Of a DNA stretch of 64,000 bases, positions 1 to 8,110 are shown in pieces (the stretch's first letter is position 1; each line of letters opens with the position of its first letter). Origin of the DNA: Oscillospiraceae bacterium (GTDB lineage Bacteria; Bacillota; Clostridia; Oscillospirales; Ruminococcaceae); assembly GCA_021201135.1 (NCBI GenBank), contig JAJQGT010000006.1, positions 685,548 to 749,547 on the forward strand, given 5' to 3'. A model generated the notes under the pieces. It searched no databases, had not been told where the DNA came from, and saw nothing but the letters and a program-made list of their open reading frames with translations. The position numbers were made by a program, and so were the translations under genes.

Positions 1-72
1 TGCTGGCTAATAGTTTTGGAAAGTGAGACAGTAAGTAACATAATTACATTAAGAAAGGCTACAACAGTATGA
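1..72 (+). CDS. 3' end of an upstream gene (partial, unknown product)
   Basis: Frame 1 is open from the first base and ends in TGA at 70-72, leaving 23 C-terminal residues (ending RKATTV). The TGA overlaps the ATG of the next gene in an ATGA arrangement, the usual sign of translational coupling in a polysaccharide operon. The fragment is too short to identify. From context it may belong to another surface-polysaccharide enzyme, but nothing in the residues shows this. Confidence 0.5.
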   Translation, partial: CWLIVLESETVSNIITLRKATTV

Positions 73-1121
73 AAATAAGCATTGATGGACGATTTGTGAC
101 GAGGCGATTTGGCGGACAGGAACGTTTTGCATATGAGCTTTTATACGAGCTAGATAAACTGGTTCCCAAAAATAGTGTTGAATTGGTCGTCCCGCTTTCG
201 TCAGGTAATGTTCCGGAATATAAAAATATTGAGGTAGTGAGATTTGGAAAGCACAATGGATTAGTCTGGGAACAGTTCGATTATTGGAAATACCTGCGAA
301 AGAATGACAGAGTGTCAGTCTATCTTTGTAATACATGGCCGTTGTTCAGACCGGATATAGCCACGATTCACGATGTTGCAATGTTGGCTATGCCAAAAGC
401 CTATCACGGCAATTTATATGGCGTTTTATCACAACTGCTACACACTGCACTATTTAAATCTGCGGCTAAAAGAGCGAAAGTAATACTCACGATATCCGAT
501 TTTTCCAAGAAAGATATAATGAAAATCCTGCATATTCCTGCCGACAAAATCAGGCTTATCAGTTGTGGATGGCAACATTTTAGCAAGATTACGTCTGACG
601 ACAGTATATTTGACAGGCATAAAGAGTTGGTTCGCGGTCAGTATTTCTTATCTGCCAGTAGCATCACACCGCAGAAGAATTTTAAATGGGTGAAGGAATC
701 TGCAAAGAACAATACAGGTGAAGTTTATGCGATAGCTGGTAAGAGAGTGGGGTTGACATCAGAAAAGAACGCTGAGCTTGATAATCTGATTTACCTTGGG
801 GAAGTAACAGATGGTGAAATGAGAGCACTAATGGAGAATTGCAAAGCTTTTATTCATCCGGCTAAGTATGAAGGATTTGGTATGACTCCAATGGAGGCAA
901 TGTCAGTTGGTGCACCAATTATACTATCGAACGCAACTTGTTTGCCGGAAATCTATGGCGATGCTGCTCACTACATTAATCCTGATGATGCTAATATCGA
1001 TTTAAATGAATTGTTGAAGAATCCGGTTGAACCGGCTGAGAAAGTTTTAAGTAGATATAGTTGGGAAAAAGGTGCTCATGATCTTTTAGAGGCTTTTGCT
1101 ATGTATACGCACTCTAAGTGA
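69..1121 (+). CDS. Glycosyltransferase family 4 (GT-B), polysaccharide synthesis
   Basis: This 350-residue protein is a GT-B glycosyltransferase that probably transfers a sugar from a nucleotide donor to a lipid-linked glycan at the inner membrane face. The N-terminal half carries the Gly-rich acceptor region (RFGGQERFAYELL). The C-terminal half has the GT4 signature, HPAKYEGFGMTPMEAM, with the EX7E-type arrangement that binds the donor. Length is normal for the family. An upstream coding end overlaps the start by 4 bp, so it was part of a longer operon. The DNA is AT-rich compared with the rest of the window, as is common for transferred polysaccharide genes. Donor and acceptor cannot be told from sequence. 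Confidence 0.85.
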   Translation: MKISIDGRFVTRRFGGQERFAYELLYELDKLVPKNSVELVVPLSSGNVPEYKNIEVVRFGKHNGLVWEQFDYWKYLRKNDRVSVYLCNTWPLFRPDIATIHDVAMLAMPKAYHGNLYGVLSQLLHTALFKSAAKRAKVILTISDFSKKDIMKILHIPADKIRLISCGWQHFSKITSDDSIFDRHKELVRGQYFLSASSITPQKNFKWVKESAKNNTGEVYAIAGKRVGLTSEKNAELDNLIYLGEVTDGEMRALMENCKAFIHPAKYEGFGMTPMEAMSVGAPIILSNATCLPEIYGDAAHYINPDDANIDLNELLKNPVEPAEKVLSRYSWEKGAHDLLEAFAMYTHSK

Positions 1122-1309
1122 TTACTGTTAAAAAGTTATTGTAGAAATTGATAAGTTGTTTGTGACTTTATGAGATGTGCTCATCCATAGTGTTGGATTG
1201 TTCATATCGCATTCGAAAAATGAATGTTAAAAAGGAAAGATGGTTCTATAAGGATTCGCCGATATGGGATCTGAAAGCATTGCTTTCAAAAAACAAAGGA
1301 GGATTGAAT

Positions 1310-1510
1310 ATGTCTACAGCTTTATTTGTAGCAGGTTCTTATTTTCAATTAATTATGTGTGCTAATTTGAGGACAAGTGTCTACAAGGATTGGGATGCTG
1401 ACATTGTAATATATCATACTACTGTGCATGGTGCTGAACATGAAACTGAGATCATAGCTGAGCGTTTGAGGAAAGTTGTGCGGCAAAAACTCTTGAAAAT
1501 GCACTTTTAG
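1310..1510 (+). pseudogene. Truncated sialyltransferase/polysialyltransferase-like fragment
   Basis: The start chosen is ATG 1310, preceded by a strong AAAGGAGG at 1295-1302; the ORF-track start at 1175 lacks such a site. The 66-residue product begins with a hydrophobic strand and a Gln (ALFVAGSYFQLIMCANL), like the N-terminus of GT52/polysialyltransferase-type enzymes, which run to 300 residues or more. After about 55 residues the sequence degrades and stops against the convergent polymerase remnant at 1507. I infer a gene cut by a rearrangement. The family call rests on N-terminal resemblance only. Confidence 0.5.
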
Positions 1511-2308
1511 TCCAACGTTCTGAAACAACGCTTTCGGGAACCTTTCCTCATTAGCACACAATATGCAATTATAACGAATACAAGCGCAACTATACCGTAT
1601 AAAAAGAGACATCGAGCGTAGGCATTGTCAACTATGTTTGAAGCAGTACCATAACTATTAGCAGTCATAGTACTCATAAATTCAATATTTTGTCCGAATA
1701 GTGTTATGCGATAATTCTTAAAGAATTTTGACATATGATAAATACGACTGGTTAGTACAGAATTCAGTGCAATGGCGATAGCATTTCCCTTATTGTACAA
1801 GTAAACCGATGTAAAACTTGCCAACGCCATAATTGGTGTTATACAAGTAAACATCAACTTCACAAAACGCGTCTTAAATACTCTCGGAAAAGCAGTGGCA
1901 AAAATATATGCTAAACAAATTGCAACAAAAGTATAAACTGAAGAACGCCTGCAAAGACGATTATCCAGTCATATACTTTCATGTTTTTGAACTTGACACA
2001 TAAAACTCCATAATAACCGTAAGAACATAACAAGTAAAGGTGTTTGGATGTGTGAATCCCATCGACTGTTTATATGTCCCGTTTGCCACTGCAGAATAAT
2101 TATCAGTTATTCCCACAAGACACATTCCGACAATTGCAAAGAGCATGAACACTTTCAGCATAAGATCATACCTTATCAATTTATCAAAGTTCATGTGTTG
2201 TGCAAGGATGATAAACAGAACCATAATCATGAATGACAGCGAGTTATTTGGAAGCACAATCAAAAACGCAACACCAATAACTGTTGTCAATTCTTCTTTT
2301 TGTAGCAT
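1507..2308 (-). pseudogene. Broken Wzy-like polysaccharide polymerase
   Basis: Two membrane-protein pieces lie on the minus strand in different frames. The upstream piece (1979-2308) has hydrophobic helices and the motif MGFTHPNTF; the downstream piece (1507-1863) has LFGQNIEF and ends in a hydrophobic helix and basic tail. Both motifs are typical of Wzy/O-antigen polymerase-like proteins. The bridging DNA 1864-1978 still codes for plausible membrane segments (MKVYDWIIVFAGVLQF in one frame, AICLAYIFATAFPRVF in another), so at least two frame changes separate the halves. The beginning also seems missing, because the total is shorter than the usual 400 residues or so. An intact polymerase would join repeat units outside the membrane. 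Confidence 0.65.
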
Positions 2309-3164
2309 AAAGTAACTTTAACAAACCAAGCTTAGCCGCTATAAGTATAACTAAATCCCTTGCGCTCAATGTAAGGTCAAAAACCTCCTTACACGAATCA
2401 ACGCTGTTAACATTACTCGTTGTATCACTCCTAATCTTATGACGTAAGAGCGCGATTTTCAAATCCTTGTCTTTTTTATACCTATTTTCATACTTTTCAA
2501 TGAAATAATTAAACGTATCTTTGTCAACCTCATGGTCATCCCACCCTCTAACCGTGATAGAATCACTCTGTAAAAACTGGGTCACAAGAACATCAGGTAT
2601 GAAATAGAACGTATAAAGCTCACATGCCCGAATCCCCCATTCGTAATCCTGAAATTTTTTCACTTTCTCATCAAAGCATATATTTTTAAAAACCTCACTT
2701 TTTGCAAACAATAATTGAGTTGACAAGGTTCCTTTATAAAGTGTCTTTTTACTAATAAAGCCTTCATCCATCCCTTTATGAGAAAACATAGTCGCTCCTG
2801 TTTTCTCATTAATGACACGTTTCCTGCAGATGCAAACATCTGCATCAACCATATTCAATTTTTGTAATTGACATCTCAGCTTATCCGAGTCCCATTCATC
2901 ATCACTATCCTGAAAAGCTATATATTCACCGACAGCCAATTCAATGCCCTTATTTCTCGCAACACAGGCACCGGAATTATGATCTAATTTATAGTATCTC
3001 AATCTGTCATCATTAATTGATTGGACAATATCTGCTGTATTGTCAGTTGATCCATCATCGACAACAATACACTCCAAATCGCTGTATGTCTGATTCAATA
3101 CGCTTCGTATTGACCTCTTAATGGTTTCGACTCTATTGTAAGTAGGAATTATAACTGATATCAT
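2244..3164 (-). CDS. Glycosyltransferase family 2 (GT-A)
   Basis: GT-A glycosyltransferase of about 306 residues. It opens with the classic ISVIIPTYNR, followed by VVDDGSTDNT and the metal/nucleotide-binding FQDSDDEW, all visible in the first 100 residues. I place the start at ATG 3164 rather than the TTG at 3179: a GGGG stretch lies about 9 nt upstream and the ATG overlaps the stop of a small upstream ORF (ATGA). The C-terminal tail after KLGLLKLL reads like read-through into polymerase DNA in another frame, so the 3' end may have been reshaped by the deletion that damaged the polymerase. It probably adds a sugar to the same polysaccharide as the 69-1121 gene. Confidence 0.8.
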   Translation of the reverse strand: MISVIIPTYNRVETIKRSIRSVLNQTYSDLECIVVDDGSTDNTADIVQSINDDRLRYYKLDHNSGACVARNKGIELAVGEYIAFQDSDDEWDSDKLRCQLQKLNMVDADVCICRKRVINEKTGATMFSHKGMDEGFISKKTLYKGTLSTQLLFAKSEVFKNICFDEKVKKFQDYEWGIRACELYTFYFIPDVLVTQFLQSDSITVRGWDDHEVDKDTFNYFIEKYENRYKKDKDLKIALLRHKIRSDTTSNVNSVDSCKEVFDLTLSARDLVILIAAKLGLLKLLYATKRRIDNSYWCCVFDCASK

Positions 3165-3271
3165 GCGGCTACACCCCAATTTAGAGAGAGGTCGCTCATG
3201 ATTAAGACTTCATCCAAAGTGGGTAGTGCCCACCCACAACGACTCATTTTAGCGTTCTGTATTTCTTGCAT
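3161..3271 (-). CDS. Small ORF coupled to the GT2 gene (36 aa, unknown)
   Basis: An ATG at 3271 follows a good AGGAG site by 8 nt and opens 36 codons (beginning MQEIQNAKMSRCGWALP), ending in TGA that overlaps the GT2 ATG. Site and overlap suggest it is translated. It may be the stub of a deleted gene that now serves as a leader for the glycosyltransferase. I recognise no family. It is too short for the ORF track. Confidence 0.35.
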   Translation of the reverse strand: MQEIQNAKMSRCGWALPTLDEVLIMSDLSLNWGVAA

Positions 3272-3320
3272 GTTTTACGCTCCTATACTTCTACCGTTTT
3301 CCCTGTATAAAAAATTACGA

Positions 3321-3368
3321 TTTGTTCGCATAGCGCGACGTCAAGTGACGTCCGCGGGACAGAACAAA
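3321..3368. repeat. Imperfect inverted repeat in the polysaccharide/transport boundary
   Basis: Outer arms TTTGTTC and GAACAAA enclose a GC-rich inner hairpin, CGCGACGTCA and TGACGTCCGCG, with a two-base loop. It stands out from the AT-rich DNA around it. It lies between the polysaccharide genes and the ABC cluster. It could be a structured RNA, a small palindromic repeat or a remnant of an insertion; no choice is possible from the sequence. The rest of 3272-3425 shows nothing else convincing. Confidence 0.5.
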
Positions 3369-3425
3369 CTTTTTGTACATATCATAAGTCATAAGCATCT
3401 TTTCGAGCCAGGCTGAAAAATGGGC

Positions 3426-3455
3426 AAAAAAATAAGCCCTCCGAAGAGGGCTTAT
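3426..3455 (-). terminator. Intrinsic terminator after the BceAB-like operon
   Basis: A 10-bp perfect stem (ATAAGCCCTC and GAGGGCTTAT) with a CGAA/TTCG tetraloop is followed, reading on the minus strand, by a run of seven T. It is about 100 bp past the stop of the permease gene. Confidence 0.85.
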
Positions 3456-3554
3456 GAGGGCTTATACCATCAATATCTTAAATTGTTACTGAACATCAGA
3501 TGGATATTCACTTGCTATTTCATGTTGCGACTCGCTTTCAAACAAGCACATCAC

Positions 3555-5558
3555 CTACCTCCCGCTCACAATCCCATAATACGCCTCCGAGGTGATCTTA
3601 TACACGACAGTATACACCACGACCACGACCGCAAGGCACGCCGCAGTTACTCCGAGGAACAGCCATGTATTCATGAAGCCGCACATGCGGAGCATCTTCA
3701 CCATTATCGGCGAGGCGAAGGCGATGTGCACCGCCGCCATCACGACCGGCAGGAGGAAGACCGACAGCATCTGCGAATTGATGCTTTTTCTTATATCCGC
3801 CCTGGTCATGCCGACCTTCTGCATGATCTCAAATCTCGAAGCGTCCTCATACCCTTCTGAAATCTGCTTGTAGTAGATGATGAGCACCGCCGAGAGGACA
3901 AACATTAGGTTCAGGAAGATTCCGAGGAACAGCAGTCCGCCGAACAGACCGTAGTATTCTGAACGGTTCGCAGCAAGGCTGTCCCAGCTTATGTGATAAT
4001 TAATGCCCGTGTTGTACAGACCGAGTGTCTCTTTCAAAAGTGGAGTGCGATGTGTGCCATAGTAGTAGCTCTGCTCCGATTCGCTTAAACCGGGAACGTC
4101 GAAGCCGTACCACCACATCCGATAGATATAAATCTCGTTGCCTTTGTCGCCGAGCATCTCAAAAATCGTGTCGAATACGTCCAGATCGTCGACGACGATA
4201 ACGAGCATTCCGTAAATGGTGCGCTGAAGTGGGCAGAAGCTTGGGTAATCTATTTCGGATTTGACAGTGAACGTGCCGAGCTTGACGATATAAATTTCGG
4301 ACATGTTTCCACTTTCCGAATATAGAAGAACTTCGCCGCTTCCGAGAGTTTCACTTGAACCGTTCATGCGGTTATAGGTGTCGATATCGAAGACACAGAC
4401 TTCAACGTAATCATCATCCGTATATAGATAATCGAGCGCAAGGTTACCATCGGTAAAAATACCGTTTGTCATGATATACTCATATTCGAGAACGTTTTCT
4501 ATTTCCAGGTCGTCATCTATCGCAAGGCTCTTGACGACCTCTTTCTGTTCATCGGTAATTTCTTTGTGAGTTCCAAATTGGACGATTAAATCTCTCGGGT
4601 AGAAGTCTTCTAAGATGTCCTCAATTCCCATCATAATGCTCGAAGTAGACGACAGCATGACTAAAACTGCCGTCAAGAGAATACAGATTGAGGCAAGACC
4701 GGCGCCGTTGCGCTTCATGCGGTAGGTCATTGACGAGACGGAGACGAAGTGGTTCGGCTTGTAATAGTAGCGCTTCGACTTCTGCATTATTTTGCACATC
4801 AGGACGCTTCCCGACATGAATAGCATATACGTCCCGACCATGACGAGGACGGCGGCAAGGAGAAATCCCATCATCATCGCCATCGGGTTCTCAAGAGTCA
4901 GGGCAAGATAGTAGCCGAAGCCTAAGATGACGGCTCCAAGAAGTCCAAAGAACCAGTTTGCCTTCGGCGGCTTTTCGCCTATGCTTTCGCTTTTCAGAAG
5001 CTCAATCGGGTTCGTCAGACGCACTTTAAGCAGTGAGAAAACAAACAGGAGTAGAAATATAATCGCAAATAAAAGCGCCGTTTCGGGGATAGCCTGCCAT
5101 GCAAGCTCTATCGTGAATGTCACGTCTCCAGAGATGAGCTGAACCAGCACCAGCTCCGCAAGCTTGTAGAGGATGATTCCAAGGGCGATTCCGCCAAAGA
5201 TGGCGATTCCCGCCGTCAGTAGGCTTTCCCAGATGAGAATACGGGCGATGTTATGCTTGCTCATTCCCAATACATTATAAAGCCCGAATTCTTTCTGCCT
5301 GCGCTTCATCAGAAACGAGTTCGTGTAGAAAAGAAATATCGCTGCAAAGAGTGCTATGACGCCTTTTCCGAGCTCGAGGAGCAACTGAGCCGAATCTCCG
5401 CCGGACATCAGTCTTATTACATCCGATTCGGCAAGCGAGGTGATTATAAAATAGAGCATCACCATGCCGATGCAGGCTAAAATATGCGGGATATAGAGCT
5501 GTCGATTGCCCCTGATGCCGTTCATGGCAAGGCGACGGTACAGACCACGCTTTTTCAT
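3555..5558 (-). CDS. BceB-like ABC transporter permease (peptide antibiotic sensing/detoxification)
   Basis: Membrane subunit of 667 residues with the FtsX/MacB fold arranged as in BceB/VraG. It has an N-terminal helix, a block of helices, a long extracellular domain of roughly 200 residues (about 310-520) and a closing block of three helices. BceAB-type transporters free lipid II-cycle targets from bacitracin or lantibiotics and also signal to a partner histidine kinase. The ATPase gene overlaps by 4 bp upstream and the kinase and regulator lie just before it, the standard Bce arrangement. A terminator follows. Length matches the family. The specific peptide recognised cannot be predicted from the sequence. 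Confidence 0.88.
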   Translation of the reverse strand: MKKRGLYRRLAMNGIRGNRQLYIPHILACIGMVMLYFIITSLAESDVIRLMSGGDSAQLLLELGKGVIALFAAIFLFYTNSFLMKRRQKEFGLYNVLGMSKHNIARILIWESLLTAGIAIFGGIALGIILYKLAELVLVQLISGDVTFTIELAWQAIPETALLFAIIFLLLFVFSLLKVRLTNPIELLKSESIGEKPPKANWFFGLLGAVILGFGYYLALTLENPMAMMMGFLLAAVLVMVGTYMLFMSGSVLMCKIMQKSKRYYYKPNHFVSVSSMTYRMKRNGAGLASICILLTAVLVMLSSTSSIMMGIEDILEDFYPRDLIVQFGTHKEITDEQKEVVKSLAIDDDLEIENVLEYEYIMTNGIFTDGNLALDYLYTDDDYVEVCVFDIDTYNRMNGSSETLGSGEVLLYSESGNMSEIYIVKLGTFTVKSEIDYPSFCPLQRTIYGMLVIVVDDLDVFDTIFEMLGDKGNEIYIYRMWWYGFDVPGLSESEQSYYYGTHRTPLLKETLGLYNTGINYHISWDSLAANRSEYYGLFGGLLFLGIFLNLMFVLSAVLIIYYKQISEGYEDASRFEIMQKVGMTRADIRKSINSQMLSVFLLPVVMAAVHIAFASPIMVKMLRMCGFMNTWLFLGVTAACLAVVVVVYTVVYKITSEAYYGIVSGR

Positions 5559-6319
5559 TCGCCGGCACCTCCTCTACTCAGCATGGTGAGTGTGTCGGAA
5601 ATCTTCTGATAAAGAATCTCGTCACTCTGCCCGCCGCGGTAGACCTGATGAAAGACGACGCCGTCCTTGATGAACAGAACCCTGTTCGCATGGCTTGCCG
5701 CCTTGACCGAATGTGTCACCATAAGTATTGTCTGCCCATGGGAATTGATACTTGAAAACAAGCTGAGCAGTTCGTCGGTGACACGGCTATCGAGTGCGCC
5801 TGTCGGCTCGTCCGCCAAAATAATTCGGGGCTCTGTCACAAGTGCCCTTGCGACCGCCGCCCTCTGCTTCTGACCGCCGGAGACTTCGTAGGGATATTTC
5901 TTTAGGATATCCGAAATCCCAAGCAGTTCCGCAATAGGCTCGAGCCTGCGGTACATCTCCTTATAGGACATTCCCGACAGCACGAGCGGCAGATAGATGT
6001 TGTCCTCAAGGGTAAAGGTGTCGAGGAGGTTGAACTCCTGAAAGACGAAGCCCAAGTTATCCCTCCGGAAGGTCGCCATGTCCTGCTCGTGAACCTTAGA
6101 GATGTCTTTGGCATCTAAGATGACCTGTCCGCCGGTGGGCTTGTCGAGGGCGGCAAGGATATTGAGAAGTGTCGTCTTGCCCGACCCGCTTTCGCCCATG
6201 ATGGCGACATATTCGCCCTGCTCAACCGAGAAGTTGACGTTTTTGAGTGCCTCAACGCTCGCTCCTCCCATCCGGGAAGTGTAGACTTTTTGCAAATTTT
6301 TGACTTGTAGTAATGGCAT
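5555..6319 (-). CDS. BceA-like ABC transporter ATP-binding protein
   Basis: Cytoplasmic ATPase of 254 residues that powers the BceB-like permease. Walker A is GESGSGKTT at about residues 42-50, the signature is VSGGQKQR and Walker B is IILADEPTG, all intact, in the MacB/LolD-type subfamily. It overlaps the permease gene by 4 bp. Its own promoter region (6349-6414) carries a likely response-regulator site, so transporter synthesis is probably induced separately from the two-component genes. Confidence 0.93.
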   Translation of the reverse strand: MPLLQVKNLQKVYTSRMGGASVEALKNVNFSVEQGEYVAIMGESGSGKTTLLNILAALDKPTGGQVILDAKDISKVHEQDMATFRRDNLGFVFQEFNLLDTFTLEDNIYLPLVLSGMSYKEMYRRLEPIAELLGISDILKKYPYEVSGGQKQRAAVARALVTEPRIILADEPTGALDSRVTDELLSLFSSINSHGQTILMVTHSVKAASHANRVLFIKDGVVFHQVYRGGQSDEILYQKISDTLTMLSRGGAGE

Positions 6320-6348
6320 AAGATTTCTCCTTTACTTTTGTTACCCCG

Positions 6349-6414
6349 ATTATAGCAAAAGAGAAACCCATGAATCCATCGATTTCCCTTACAGTTTTCT
6401 TACGTTTTTGTAAG
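6349..6414 (-). promoter_or_regulatory. Likely response-regulator-activated promoter of the BceAB-like genes
   Basis: Minus-strand TATAAT (plus 6349-6354) has no good -35. Upstream lie three CTTAC/GTAAG elements: an inverted pair with a 6-nt spacer at 6399-6414 and a further copy at 6388-6392, spaced 11 nt. A weak -35 plus spaced repeats fits activation by the neighbouring BceR-like regulator. The repeats overlap nothing coding except the extreme end of the kinase region. Confidence 0.6.
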
Positions 6415-6417
6415 ATT

Positions 6418-7326
6418 TCAGTTTGCCACGACCTGCTTTTTGGAGAGGTCAAGCCGGATGGTCGTGCCCTTGCCGAGCTCAGATTCTGCCGAAATCTCAT
6501 AGCCCAAGTCGTCGCAGATTCTTTTGCAGAGATAAAGCCCGATGCCGCTTGCTTTCTTGTCCGTTCTGCCGTTATAGCCGGTGAAGCCTTGGTCGAATAT
6601 TCGTGGGAGATCGTCCCCGGCAATCCCGATTCCTGTGTCGCTTATTGCAAGAATCTGCCCGGGTTCCATGCAGATTGAAATGCTCCCCGAGGGCGTATAT
6701 TTAAGCGAATTTGAGAGAACCTGTTCGATGACAAACGAGAGCCATTTTTCGTCCGTGAGAACTGTCTCATGCACCGGCTCGTAGATAAGCTCAATCTTGC
6801 GGGCAATGAATTCCCCTGAGAATTTGCGAACGCAGGATTTTATGATGCTGTCCAGATTGCACTCGGCAAAAACATAGTCGGTGCTCTCGCTGTCGAGCCG
6901 AAGATAGGTCATAACCATGTCGGCATAGCTTTCGATTCGATTGAGTTCTGCGCCGAGCTTTCTGCTCAAAGCGCTATCCTCTCCCTGCAAGCTGAGACGC
7001 ATAGACGCAATCGGCGTCTTAATCTGGTGCGCCCAGACGCTGTAATAGTCCATTCTCTGGCGGGATTTCGACTTTTCCGAAGAGATCATCTCCGTCAGTC
7101 GGGAAATCTTATTCTCAAGCTCTGAGATTTTTGTAATCTTTCTCTTATACTTTCTGTAATCGAGTGCAAGATAAACAATTACTAACAGTAATCCAAGCCC
7201 CATTGGGTAAGCCACCGCCGCAATCGGGAGTCCATACAGTGCGAAGCTTACGGTTAGCATCACGAAAATCAAGGCGTAGAGTGCCAGAAACGCTATTTTT
7301 GATTTTATGTAATCCAAGAAATTCAT
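6418..7326 (-). CDS. BceS-like intramembrane-sensing histidine kinase
   Basis: Sensor kinase of 302 residues. Two N-terminal helices (about 10-55) are joined by almost no extracellular loop, so like BceS it cannot see a ligand directly and would take its signal from the partner transporter. The phosphoacceptor is His100 in VWAHQIKTP. The ATP-binding domain has the N box NSLKYTP and the G boxes SDTGIGIA and GIGLYLCKRI. The regulator gene ends 16 bp upstream. Everything needed for activity is visible. Confidence 0.9.
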   Translation of the reverse strand: MNFLDYIKSKIAFLALYALIFVMLTVSFALYGLPIAAVAYPMGLGLLLVIVYLALDYRKYKRKITKISELENKISRLTEMISSEKSKSRQRMDYYSVWAHQIKTPIASMRLSLQGEDSALSRKLGAELNRIESYADMVMTYLRLDSESTDYVFAECNLDSIIKSCVRKFSGEFIARKIELIYEPVHETVLTDEKWLSFVIEQVLSNSLKYTPSGSISICMEPGQILAISDTGIGIAGDDLPRIFDQGFTGYNGRTDKKASGIGLYLCKRICDDLGYEISAESELGKGTTIRLDLSKKQVVAN

Positions 7327-7342
7327 GTCAGCCTCCCGGATG

Positions 7343-8032
7343 TTACGGGCGGATGATATCCGCCCCTACAGAATACCCAACGCCGTGCTTTGTGGTGATA
7401 AAATCTTTGAGTCCAAGAGCGTCCAGTTTGCGGCGAAGACGATTGATGTTGACCGTCAGCGTGTTGTCGTCGACAAAGCTGTCCGTCTCCCAAAGCCTCT
7501 GCATCAGCTTCTCCCGTGAAACGGTTTTGCCCTTGCTTTCAAGAAGCGTGAAAAGAATCCGGTATTCGTTTTTGGTGAGGTCGATTTTATTCCCATCGAA
7601 AACTGCGGAGTTGTCGGTTGTCTTAAGGCTCAGTCCCCGATGAGTGAGCACCGGGCTTTCGGTGTAGTTGTAGCTCCGCCGAAGAAGTGCCTGAACCTTC
7701 GCCGTCAGCACGCCCATGTCGAACGGCTTTGCGATGAAGTCGTCGGCACCCATATTGACCGCCATGACGATATTGAGGTTGTCCGACGCTGACGAGATGA
7801 AGATAATCGGCACGTTCGAAATCTTGCGGATTTCCTCGCACCAGTGGTAGCCGTTGTAGAACGGCAGCATTATGTCGAGGAGTACGAGTTGGGGCTCATA
7901 TTCCTCAAATTCTCCGACAATATCCGAGAATCTCCTCGCCACCCGGCACTCAAATCCCCATTTTGTAAGCTCCGCCGCCACTTCCTCGGCAATGCTCCGG
8001 TCGTCCTCGGCTATATAGATTTTGTAGGTCAA
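7343..8032 (-). CDS. BceR-like OmpR-family response regulator
   Basis: Two-domain regulator of about 229 residues. The receiver has the acidic pair EDD near residue 10 and phospho-Asp53 in LLDIMLP; the C-terminal winged helix ends near GVGYSV. The ORF track starts at TTG 8047, but GGGGG at 8041-8045 lies inside that extension, so I prefer TTG 8032 with this as its ribosome site; a promoter at 8062-8091 agrees. The last residues, ADIIRP, are encoded by a palindromic repeat (7347-7365) that has replaced the normal end. It probably activates the BceAB-like genes through the repeats at 6388-6414. Confidence 0.88.
   Translation of the reverse strand: MTYKIYIAEDDRSIAEEVAAELTKWGFECRVARRFSDIVGEFEEYEPQLVLLDIMLPFYNGYHWCEEIRKISNVPIIFISSASDNLNIVMAVNMGADDFIAKPFDMGVLTAKVQALLRRSYNYTESPVLTHRGLSLKTTDNSAVFDGNKIDLTKNEYRILFTLLESKGKTVSREKLMQRLWETDSFVDDNTLTVNINRLRRKLDALGLKDFITTKHGVGYSVGADIIRP
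7347..7365. repeat. Palindromic repeat inside the end of the regulator gene
   Basis: GGGCGGATgatATCCGCCC, 8-bp arms with a 3-nt centre. The same 19 bp occurs at 47264-47282 and a related form at 47302-47349. Here it lies within the reading frame and codes for the last residues before the stop. Confidence 0.8.
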
Positions 8033-8061
8033 AGCATGCGCCCCCAAACTTCGTTTTGATT

Positions 8062-8091
8062 ATTATAGCACAGTAAGCGCAGAAAGTTCAA
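8062..8091 (-). promoter_or_regulatory. Promoter of the two-component genes
   Basis: Minus-strand TTGAAC (8086-8091) and TATAAT (8062-8067) with 18-bp spacing. It sits in the 78-bp gap between the ABC-2 permease gene and the regulator start, so the regulator and kinase can be expressed apart from the lipoprotein operon. Confidence 0.7.
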
Positions 8092-8110
8092 CTGGGGGAA
8101 GATTAAGATT

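Noticed and set aside
1175-1309. Extension of the sialyltransferase-like fragment to ATG 1175
   Set aside because: Strong AAAGGAGG before ATG 1310, and the extension is not like the N-terminus of that family.
3198-3416. 72-residue plus-strand ORF
   Set aside because: No ribosome site, crosses the inverted repeat at 3321-3368, and the composition is unlike a protein.
3420-3860. 146-residue plus-strand ORF
   Set aside because: Begins in the terminator and continues as antisense of the BceB-like gene.
8033-8047. TTG 8047 as start of the response regulator
   Set aside because: The ribosome site GGGGG would be inside the coding region and the promoter would leave almost no leader. TTG 8032 fits both.
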